Source: VXNF01 sp965116465 (GTDB lineage: Bacteria; Actinomycetota; Acidimicrobiia; Acidimicrobiales; CATQHL01). From it: a stretch of 64,000 nucleotides of DNA. The DNA is taken from contig OZ220687.1 of assembly GCA_965116465.1 (NCBI GenBank), positions 1,178,001 to 1,242,000 of the forward strand. Reading direction: 5' to 3'. A model generated the notes under the pieces. It was not told where the DNA came from. It saw only the letters and a list, made by a program, of their open reading frames with translations, and made no database searches. Both the position numbers and the translations under genes were made by a program. Positions 1 to 6,762 of the stretch are shown in pieces (within the stretch, counting starts at the first letter, position 1; every line of letters starts with the position of its first letter).

Positions 1-509
1 CCGCCGGCCACGAGGATCTTGACCAGGTCCATGTAGGCACTGAGGGCCCGCAGGAACTGCTCCCTGCGCTCGGCCGCCTTCTTGCGCAGCGCACCGTCGG
101 CGCCGACGTAGCCGCCCAGAACGCCCAGGGCGACGAGGATCAGGACGATCCATACCGGCGGCGCCAGGCCCACCAGGCGCGCCCCGACTCCCGCAGCGGC
201 CAGCGCTCCCGCGGCCGCCGACGCTCCCGCCAGCTTCGCGAACGCATGCTGGGCAGGACTGCGGCCGACGATTCGCAAGTCCGCCCCCAGGGTGCCGAGA
301 TCGAATCCGAACGACTCGACGACCTGCAGGGCGCGCCGCTCGGCCCGAGTGCGCCAGCCGGCCGGTCCGTCGCCGCCGGACTCGCCGCTGCTCAGGAGCG
401 GCTCCCGGTACTCGCGGAGCGCCCGGAGAAGCGGTACAGGTCGCCGCACAAGTCCGCGGGCGACCAGCCAGACCCCGGCACCCACGAGCGCACCGAGCAG
501 CGCCGTCAT
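1..509 (-). CDS. TadC-like type II secretion system F-domain protein (3' end cut by window)
   Basis: Only the N-terminal ~169 residues are present; the gene runs off the left edge. The translation has a hydrophobic N-terminus (MTALLGALVGAGVWLVARG), an Arg-rich cytoplasmic stretch, two hydrophobic segments and then LRALSAYMDLVKILVAGG, typical of the F domain of TadC inner-membrane platform proteins in Flp/Tad pili. The start ATG overlaps the stop of the upstream tadB-like gene (ATGA), so the two are translationally coupled. It is the last visible gene of a minus-strand Tad operon. Identity rests on the domain pattern and the operon context. Confidence 0.75.
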   Translation of the reverse strand, partial: MTALLGALVGAGVWLVARGLVRRPVPLLRALREYREPLLSSGESGGDGPAGWRTRAERRALQVVESFGFDLGTLGADLRIVGRSPAQHAFAKLAGASAAAGALAAAGVGARLVGLAPPVWIVLILVALGVLGGYVGADGALRKKAAERREQFLRALSAYMDLVKILVAG

Positions 510-1369
510 CGTGTCAGCCGGGCCATTCCTGCGGCCGTGGGATCGAAGTAGCGCTCGGGAGGCGGCACGCGGCCCAGTCGCGCCAGCAACCAGAATCCGC
601 CCAGGAACACGCAACCGATGCCCGTCAGCACGATCTGGCCCCGAAAGCCGTCGTAGGGCGCCAGGTATCCGCGATCCACCAGGTACAGGCCGCCGGCCAT
701 CACTGCCGTCGTGCCCACGATGAGTCGTGCCGAGGTGCGGTAACGCGCCCGGGCGGCGTCGGCCTCGACCACCGCGCGGCTCTCGGCCCGGACGACCTGC
801 GCCTGCGAGCGGAGCAGCGATACCAGGTCCTGGGCACCCTGGACCGACGCCAGAATGAGCGAGGCGGCCACTTTGTCGACAGCCGGATGGGCCACGTCGG
901 AGGCGAACGCCAGCAGAGCCTCCGGCAAGGGACGGACCTCCAGGCGGGCCGCCAACTCCTGCACCTCCCGACGGATGGCCGCGGGCGCTGCCGCGGCCGA
1001 GCCGACGATCGCCCGTTCGATGCCCCCGCCGGCGGCCAGGATGGCGTAGAGCATCTCGATCCAGCCGGCGATGGCATCGCCGCGCTCGCTGATGGCCCGC
1101 AGACCCTCGCCCTTCCCGAAACGCCCGGCGAACAGCACGATCCCGGCGGCGATGAGCACGCCGGCACTGAGCCATCCCGTGACGGCGAAGACCAACACGC
1201 CTGCGACCAGCGCGATCGAGCCGCGGCGCAGCGTGGCGAGCGATGCCGCGACACCTCTGACGGCGCCCCGACCCCGAGGTACCAGCACCCGCCCACCCAG
1301 ACCGGCGGCCAGCACCCAGACACCCAGGCCGGCGAGAGCCCCACAAACAGCGATCACCAGGTGACTCAC
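506..1369 (-). CDS. TadB-like type II secretion system F-domain protein
   Basis: A 287-residue membrane protein with N-terminal hydrophobic segments, a central cytoplasmic region (about 90-215) containing WIEMLYAILAAGGGIERAI, and two C-terminal membrane segments near 220 and 250. This is the usual TadB architecture: an integral inner-membrane platform on which the CpaF motor acts to assemble Flp pili or secrete through the Tad machine. I chose the GTG at 1369 because it makes a GTGA overlap with the upstream cpaF-like stop, as at the other junctions here; a GTG at 1378 is also possible. It sits between the ATPase and TadC, the canonical order. Confidence 0.8.
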   Translation of the reverse strand: MSHLVIAVCGALAGLGVWVLAAGLGGRVLVPRGRGAVRGVAASLATLRRGSIALVAGVLVFAVTGWLSAGVLIAAGIVLFAGRFGKGEGLRAISERGDAIAGWIEMLYAILAAGGGIERAIVGSAAAAPAAIRREVQELAARLEVRPLPEALLAFASDVAHPAVDKVAASLILASVQGAQDLVSLLRSQAQVVRAESRAVVEADAARARYRTSARLIVGTTAVMAGGLYLVDRGYLAPYDGFRGQIVLTGIGCVFLGGFWLLARLGRVPPPERYFDPTAAGMARLTR

Positions 1370-2799
1370 CGGTCCCACCAGCCCTCGGGCCGGCTCATGA
1401 GGGCCGGGTCGAAACCCGCCTCGGTGAGCCTGCGAAGCGTCGGCTCGGCGCGCAGCGGCTCACCCGAGGGCACCGCCCAGCCGCCCGGCGACGGGCGCCA
1501 AACCTCGTTGGACAACACGTGGGTGTCCGTCGAGCCGACCACCTCGCGGATGCTGGTGATCCGCCTCGTGCCACCGATCGACTCGACGTGCACCACGAAG
1601 TCCACTGCCGAACCGACGAGCCGGTAGGTGAAGGCCCGCGAGAACTGCTGAGGCGTCAGCGAGGCGTACATGGTGAGCCGCTCGAAGGCCTCGGCGGTGC
1701 TATTGGCATGGATGGTGCACAGCGACCCGTCCTGACCCGAGGTCATGGCCAGCAACATCCCCAGAACCTCCGGGCCGCGCACCTCACCCACGACGATGCG
1801 GTCGGCGTGCATGCGCAGGCACTCGCGCAGCAATGCCTCCAGGGGGAACGCGCCCGCACCCTCGACGTTGGGGGCGCGGGCCTCCAGGACGCCGATATCG
1901 GGGTGCAGGTCGGCATAGTGCTGCAGGCCGAGTTCCAACTCGTCCTCGACAGTGATGATCCGCTCGTGCGGCGGCACCTCGTTGAGCAGGCTGCGCACGA
2001 GCGTCGTCTTGCCGGCACCCATGCCCCCGCACACCACGACGTTGAACCCGGCGCGCACCGCGGCGGCGAAGAACGATTCGATGGCACGGTCGAACATGCC
2101 CGCCGCGCGCAACTCCGACAGGCGCGCCAGGTCGGGGTCGTGCAGGCGGATGGTCACCATCGGCACGAGAGACACGGCCATGACCGCGTGCAGCCGGCCC
2201 CCGTTGGGCAGGCGCATGTTCAGCACCGGTGAGGACACGTCGAAGCGCCGGCCGCTGCGATCCAGCGTGGCGCCGACCCAGCGGATCTGCTCGATGAGCT
2301 CGTCGTTGCTGGCCGCCACCGGCTCGCCCCGCCGCCTGTTGCCGCGGCGGTCCACCAGCCAGACGTTGTCGCAACCGTTGATGTGGATGTCGGTGAGGTC
2401 GGGATCGTTGAGGAATCGCTCCCACGGACCGGTCCCGAAGGCGTAGGCAAGGGCCGCGCCCGCAAGGCGCTCCTCGGCCGTCGCGTCGAGCATGGGTGCC
2501 CCGATCACCAGGCGGTGCTGCGCCAGGCTCAGCATCCACTCGCCGATGACCACTCGCGCCCGCTCGCGGCGCTCGGGATCACCCGGCCGGCGCCCGGCTC
2601 GGTTCTCCTGCTCGATCCAGGAGGCCAACTCGCTGCGCAGGTGCTCCAGGAGTCCCTCGAGCAAACCCTCCGGTAGATCCTCCTCGCCGCCCCCCCGGCC
2701 ACTGGCGAGTGTTGTGCCCATCGCCTCGTACGCTTCGCCGACCTCGCCCGCTGCCGGTGGTCCCGGGTGCGCGCCGGGCGGGCGCAGGGGATCGCTCAC
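1366..2799 (-). CDS. CpaF/TadA family pilus assembly ATPase
   Basis: A 477-residue secretion ATPase of the GspE/VirB11 superfamily that powers Tad pilus assembly. After an N-terminal helical region (IGEWMLSLAQHRLVIG) come the CpaF signature LTDIHINGCDNVWLVDRRG, Walker A CGGMGAGKTTLVRSLL, the Asp box IITVEDELELGL, Walker B-like RIVVGEVRGPEVLGML and the His-box region GSLCTIHANS. Length is typical of CpaF. The start is the GTG overlapping the upstream stop (GTGA); a longer in-frame extension exists but is not protein-like. Flanked by a MinD/CpaE-like gene upstream and TadB downstream in one overlapping operon. Confidence 0.92.
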   Translation of the reverse strand: MSDPLRPPGAHPGPPAAGEVGEAYEAMGTTLASGRGGGEEDLPEGLLEGLLEHLRSELASWIEQENRAGRRPGDPERRERARVVIGEWMLSLAQHRLVIGAPMLDATAEERLAGAALAYAFGTGPWERFLNDPDLTDIHINGCDNVWLVDRRGNRRRGEPVAASNDELIEQIRWVGATLDRSGRRFDVSSPVLNMRLPNGGRLHAVMAVSLVPMVTIRLHDPDLARLSELRAAGMFDRAIESFFAAAVRAGFNVVVCGGMGAGKTTLVRSLLNEVPPHERIITVEDELELGLQHYADLHPDIGVLEARAPNVEGAGAFPLEALLRECLRMHADRIVVGEVRGPEVLGMLLAMTSGQDGSLCTIHANSTAEAFERLTMYASLTPQQFSRAFTYRLVGSAVDFVVHVESIGGTRRITSIREVVGSTDTHVLSNEVWRPSPGGWAVPSGEPLRAEPTLRRLTEAGFDPALMSRPEGWWDR

Positions 2800-3554
2800 G
2801 TGCCTTCGGGGCGGGAGAGCACCGGCGTGCCCGCCGAGCAGAGATGCACCAGGAGATCGGTCACGGGTCTGACCGTGCGCGCCAGCAGCGAGCGCCGCAG
2901 TGCCCGCTCGCGCCTCCCGTCGTCGGCCAGCGCCGCGGCGCCCCGGGGATCGCCGGACACCGTGGCGAGGACCCAGGCGCGATCGCCGGTGGTCTGGCGC
3001 AAGGCGGTGTCGATCTCGCTGACCGGATAGGGACCGTCGCCGATCACCACCGCCAGCAGCGGCCGGCGGGCGGACAGTCCCTCGGCCCGGTCGAGCAGCA
3101 AGGCGAGACTCTCGAACTGCGGCCGCGCCGCCACGACCACGAGTTCGGCCTGCTCGCACAGACGTTCCTGCGGCTCGGCGGCACGCAGTCGCCCGGCGTC
3201 CACGAGCAGGTCGGTGTCGCGCAGGCTTCGATCCAGCTCCCCGAAGTCGATCTGCTCGAGGGCGGCTCCGGTGGACGCGCCGCCCGGTGCCACGAGCACG
3301 GGAGGACCGCCGGGGAGCCGCTGGCAGGCCGACCAGAACTCGACCTCGCTCAAACCATGACGCGACACGGCGGCGAAACTGACGAGGCTGGGGCGCTCCG
3401 GATGCAGGCCGAATCGAGGGGCCACCGAGCCGCCGTCGGTGTCGGCCTCGAGGACGGCGACCCGTCGATGGCGCGGCCACTGGTAGGCGACACAGGTGAC
3501 CAGCGTTGTCACTCCCGGCGCATCCTTGAGAGAGCCGAACACCACGAGGCTCAC
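2796..3554 (-). CDS. MinD/CpaE-like P-loop family protein with a degenerate Walker A
   Basis: A 252-residue protein in the position normally held by CpaE/TadZ in actinobacterial Tad operons. It has the MinD-like layout: N-terminal beta strand and loop (FGSLKDAPGVTTL), then VAVLEADTDGGSVAPRFGL, which resembles the strand carrying the DxD of MinD/CpaE proteins, and later TDLLVDAGRL. The P-loop lacks the GK[ST] lysine (GVTT instead of GKTT), so ATP hydrolysis is doubtful; many TadZ proteins are similarly atypical. Starts at a GTG overlapping the upstream SAF-gene stop. Family assignment is inferred from fold pattern and context, not from a strong motif. Confidence 0.65.
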   Translation of the reverse strand: MSLVVFGSLKDAPGVTTLVTCVAYQWPRHRRVAVLEADTDGGSVAPRFGLHPERPSLVSFAAVSRHGLSEVEFWSACQRLPGGPPVLVAPGGASTGAALEQIDFGELDRSLRDTDLLVDAGRLRAAEPQERLCEQAELVVVAARPQFESLALLLDRAEGLSARRPLLAVVIGDGPYPVSEIDTALRQTTGDRAWVLATVSGDPRGAAALADDGRRERALRRSLLARTVRPVTDLLVHLCSAGTPVLSRPEGT

Positions 3555-4318
3555 GAGGCCACCTCGGCGAGGCGAGGGCCGGCCCCGGCCGCCGCAACCA
3601 CCCGCGGCGCCGTGGCCCTCGGCACCAGTAGCGACACGAGTGCATCGCTGCCTTCCCCGCTGCCGAGCCACAGCACGTCGTACACCTCCACCCCGGAGGC
3701 CACCACAGGGTCATCCCAACCGAGCAGCGGCTCGGTGGTGAGCAGGTCCACCACGTCGCCGGTCGAGAGCGTGCCCACCGGGTACCGGCCGGCACCGAGA
3801 CGCAGACCCACCACGGCGAAGTCAGGTGGGATGGCCGACCCGACCTCCAGCACAGAACCGCTCACGAAGCCGCCCGCCCTGGCGTCGAACGCCACCGTCC
3901 TCCCCATCACCTCGGCAGCGGCCGCCACGTCCACCACGTCCACCGGGATGTCGCTCTCGATGCTTGCCACCTCGAGGTCGCTCGCCGACACCACCTGGCC
4001 CCTGCTCACGTCGTTCGCCCACACCAGTACGGAAGCGCGGGGAGGTTGGCGTCCGGCCAGCATCAGCGCGCCGATCGCCCCCAGTCCGATGAGGACCACC
4101 CCGATCGCCAACTCGGGGACTCGCCGGCGCATGGTGCGCCCCGCACCGGGCGCGCCGGGTGATCCATCCGCGGGGCCCCGCTGCGGGTCGCCGGGACCGG
4201 CGACGCGCCCACCGACCGACGGTGCCTCGGCTGCCGGCGGGTCGAGCGACCTCCCGGCGACCAAGGGATTGGAATCGGCGAGTGCCGACCCCGCTGGTGG
4301 CGAGCCCCTGAACGACAC
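3551..4318 (-). CDS. SAF-domain (CpaB/RcpC-like) pilus assembly protein
   Basis: A 255-residue protein: a Pro/Gly/Ala-rich N-terminus of ~60 residues, one membrane segment (PELAIGVVLIGLGAIGALML, about 69-88), then an extracytoplasmic SAF domain (VLVWANDVSRGQVVSASDLE) and a C-terminal region with SGVEVYDVLWLG. This matches CpaB/RcpC proteins, which assist Flp pilus assembly outside the membrane. It is the first gene of the minus-strand Tad operon, and its stop overlaps the next gene's GTG. The GTG start gives an unusually long cytoplasmic N-terminus; a start nearer the MRRRVPELAIG segment cannot be excluded. Confidence 0.75.
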   Translation of the reverse strand: MSFRGSPPAGSALADSNPLVAGRSLDPPAAEAPSVGGRVAGPGDPQRGPADGSPGAPGAGRTMRRRVPELAIGVVLIGLGAIGALMLAGRQPPRASVLVWANDVSRGQVVSASDLEVASIESDIPVDVVDVAAAAEVMGRTVAFDARAGGFVSGSVLEVGSAIPPDFAVVGLRLGAGRYPVGTLSTGDVVDLLTTEPLLGWDDPVVASGVEVYDVLWLGSGEGSDALVSLLVPRATAPRVVAAAGAGPRLAEVAS

Positions 4319-4492
4319 CGACCGGACCTCCTCTGCGCACGTGACCGCTTGGGCCTCCCGATCATCCTTCCCGCTCGCTTCGGCGGGAACGGGTGAACCT
4401 TGAGTGCGAGGCAGGCTAACGCGAGATTATGAAGTTTCCACTATTTTCATTGATTATGTTGGAAAACTAGTTCTCGACGCCTATACGGAGGC
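4319..4492. promoter_or_regulatory. Divergent promoter region of the Tad operon and prepilin peptidase gene
   Basis: A 174-bp intergenic stretch between the minus-strand Tad operon and the plus-strand peptidase gene. About 4425-4475 is much richer in A/T than its surroundings and contains an imperfect inverted pair, AGTTTCCA and TGGAAAACT. This is the likely location of both promoters; no element can be assigned with confidence. Confidence 0.4.
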
Positions 4493-5035
4493 ATGCGCAG
4501 ACAACGGATCCGGGCCACTGCGGTGGCTCTCGCGACCGGCGCCGCCGGCGCCCTCAGCGACATCGAGAGAGTTCTGTTCGTCGCCTGGCTGGCGGTGTTG
4601 GCTGTCCTCTCGTGGCACGATCTGCGGAGCCGCCGCATCCCCACCGCCATTGTCAATCCCGCCACCGCCGCGGGGTTTGCGGCCCTGGCGGGGGTGGCCT
4701 GGCGCAGTGGTACGCCGCTGCGGCTCGGTGTGGCCGCGGCGACGGCCGCCGGCGCCTACGGCGCGTTCGCGGTGCTGCACGCGCTCAATCCCGGCGGACT
4801 GGGTTTCGGCGACGTGCGGCTGGTCGGGCTGCTGGGGTTGTTCCTGGGGTGGCTCGGTCCCGGTGCCATGGCGACCGCCGCCCTGGCGGGCGCCATCGGG
4901 GCCGCCGCCGTGGCGCTGGCCATGTCGGCCCGCCGGCGGGACCTCAAGGCAACCCTGCCCTTCGGCCCGTTCCTCGCCGGTGGGGCCGCCGCCGTGGCCC
5001 TGTTGCACAACGAGAGCCCGCTGGGTTTCGGCTGA
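4493..5035 (+). CDS. Prepilin peptidase (A24 / CpaA type)
   Basis: A 180-residue polytopic membrane protease that processes type IV/Flp prepilins. The two catalytic aspartates are visible: D43 in SWHDLRSRRIP and D107 in the GFGD motif (GLGFGDVRLVGLLGLFLG, about 102-119). The N-terminal zinc/methylase domain of larger PilD enzymes is absent, so this is the short CpaA/TadV form, fitting the adjacent Tad locus. It is transcribed away from the pilus operon. The ATG at 4493 was chosen because a longer in-frame extension is not protein-like. Confidence 0.85.
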   Translation: MRRQRIRATAVALATGAAGALSDIERVLFVAWLAVLAVLSWHDLRSRRIPTAIVNPATAAGFAALAGVAWRSGTPLRLGVAAATAAGAYGAFAVLHALNPGGLGFGDVRLVGLLGLFLGWLGPGAMATAALAGAIGAAAVALAMSARRRDLKATLPFGPFLAGGAAAVALLHNESPLGFG

Positions 5036-5083
5036 GGAACCTGGGTCGTGTGCTGTGTGACGTCCCGCGGGTCGGACCCGGGG

Positions 5084-6487
5084 CTACTCGCCGCGGCGCC
5101 AGACCTCCAGGGCGGCGCGCATGGAGGGTTCCATCCAGGCGTCGAAGCGCCTGCGGGCCGCGGCGACGCCGTCGCGGAAGTTCACCTGGAACGGCTCGCG
5201 GGACACCACCTGATGGTCGTAGATCTCCCCGCCGCGCTTGCGGTAGAAGATCAGGACCCCGGCGATCACGCCCCGGAACGACTGCCCCACGGCGTGGAAC
5301 GACAGCAGGATCTCCGAGCGGCCGTTGGGCGTGTCCAACCCGATGCGGTTCCATGCGCTGAAGTTGCGCAGGTTGGCGAAGTACCCCTGGCGCCGCACGC
5401 CGTCGATGACCTGCTTGCGGTGCCAGTTGCGGCGCTCGGGGTGGTCGGGGGGCGAGTAGTCGGCGAAGGCCCGGCGCTCGCCGCTGCCGTCGTCGATGGC
5501 CTCGATGAGATCGGTCTCGATGCCCGCGACGCGCGACTTGGCGTGCCAGAACACCTCGGTGGCCACGGTCATGGCGTCGGCGAAGTTGCGCCGCAGCCTG
5601 GATGTGCCCGCCCGGAACTGGTCCGAGATGACAGACAGCACACCGCTGAGGTCGTCGGGCTCGGAGGACACCCGGCCGAGGGTGCTGACCCCCTGCAGGA
5701 AGCTGCGGCGCTGGGAGGTGGTGACGATCTGGCGCAGTGCCTCCAACCCGTCGGAGTGGGCGACCGCGCAGGCGTCGGCGTAGGCGCCGCGGTCCTCCCG
5801 GCGCACCGTGAGCGGGAAGAGGTCCGCCGCCATGAGGCAGTGGGAGGCCGCCGCCCGCGCCACCCGGTCGCTGCGGTGGCCGAAGGGCCGCAGCCGCCCG
5901 AGGGCGTGCAGCAACCAGGCCGCCACCAACTCCGGGGCCGGCTCGTGGCCCGGCGATGGGATGGCGTCGATGACCCGATGCAGAGACTCGGCGAAGTCGT
6001 CGGCGTCCTCGTCCTGGTCCTCCGGCTCCCCGTCATTGCCGGCGGTCTGCTCGAGCAAGAGCACCCGCCGGTGCAGTTCGACGATCAACTCCGGATCCAG
6101 TTGCGCCCGGCCCTCGTCCTCGTCGTCCAGCCGGTCCAGCAGCCACAGCACCACGTCCCGCAGCAGCGACAGGATGTCCACCTCCCACTGCTCCATGTCC
6201 CCCGCGCCCGCCGCGTCCCGCCCGGCGGCGTCGAACCCGTGCATCGCCAGGCGGAAGGCCAGGCTCCGGTCCACCTCGACGAGCCGCTCGCTGGCGGCCA
6301 CGTCCAGCGCCCACTCCCGGGCGAGCCTCGCCTCCACCGCCGCCAGGCCGTCGGGGTTCTCGTCGAGGCAGAGATCGCGGACGTCGGCCCACGCCTCGGC
6401 TATGGCGGCGCACTCACCGCTCGGAGCATCCCAATCGATCGCCGCCAGATCCCCCAGGAGACCGTTGGCCGCTTGGCCATTGTTCAT
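5084..6487 (-). CDS. Fic-like protein with a degenerate catalytic motif
   Basis: A 467-residue protein whose middle (about 185-260) has a Fic-domain layout: the helix AWLLHALGRLRPFGHRSDR, RVARAAASHCLMAADLFPL, then REDRGAYADACAVAHSDGLE, equivalent to the flap/target-dock strand and following helices. The catalytic loop HPFx(D/E)GNGRxxR reads R200-P-F-G-H-R-S-D-R208-V-A-R211: the catalytic His is Arg and the anion-binding GNG is lost, so AMPylation is unlikely. N-terminal ~170 residues are acidic and helical, and a C-terminal ~150-residue domain follows. It is divergent from a topoisomerase operon across a 275-bp gap. A structural or regulatory role is inference; an unrelated fold is possible. 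Confidence 0.55.
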   Translation of the reverse strand: MNNGQAANGLLGDLAAIDWDAPSGECAAIAEAWADVRDLCLDENPDGLAAVEARLAREWALDVAASERLVEVDRSLAFRLAMHGFDAAGRDAAGAGDMEQWEVDILSLLRDVVLWLLDRLDDEDEGRAQLDPELIVELHRRVLLLEQTAGNDGEPEDQDEDADDFAESLHRVIDAIPSPGHEPAPELVAAWLLHALGRLRPFGHRSDRVARAAASHCLMAADLFPLTVRREDRGAYADACAVAHSDGLEALRQIVTTSQRRSFLQGVSTLGRVSSEPDDLSGVLSVISDQFRAGTSRLRRNFADAMTVATEVFWHAKSRVAGIETDLIEAIDDGSGERRAFADYSPPDHPERRNWHRKQVIDGVRRQGYFANLRNFSAWNRIGLDTPNGRSEILLSFHAVGQSFRGVIAGVLIFYRKRGGEIYDHQVVSREPFQVNFRDGVAAARRRFDAWMEPSMRAALEVWRRGE

Positions 6488-6504
6488 GAACGTCGTCTCG
6501 AATT

Positions 6505-6535
6505 ACAACACACGACGGAACGGTTCGTGTGCTGT
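6505..6535. promoter_or_regulatory. Inverted repeat operator candidate between the Fic-like gene and the topoisomerase operon
   Basis: ACAACACACGA at 6505-6515 and TCGTGTGCTGT at 6525-6535 are inverted copies (10 of 11 match) with a 9-bp spacer, about 20 bp upstream of the minus-strand start at 6487. The position suits an autoregulatory or shared operator; the binding protein is unknown. Confidence 0.45.
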
Positions 6536-6762
6536 AGATTACCCTTATTCGTTCCTCTGGACGATTTGCAATGTATCAGATTCCTCAGCGCCGGATTGAC
6601 CCGACGGTCGAGGGTGCACAATCTCGTAGCATCACCCGCCCGCGCCTGCACGGGTGCTGAAATGGGGCTCGGTTGCGGAACCGGGCCGCGGATCGGGCCG
6701 AGTCGGCTCCCACGACCGCCGGACCCGCGCCGGTACGAGACCGCTGCAGCGAGAGACCATCC

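Noticed and set aside
2800..3795. N-terminal extension making the CpaF protein 809 residues
   Set aside because: The extension is an Arg/Pro-rich shadow of the MinD-like gene; the GTGA overlap at 2796-2799 gives the expected CpaF length.
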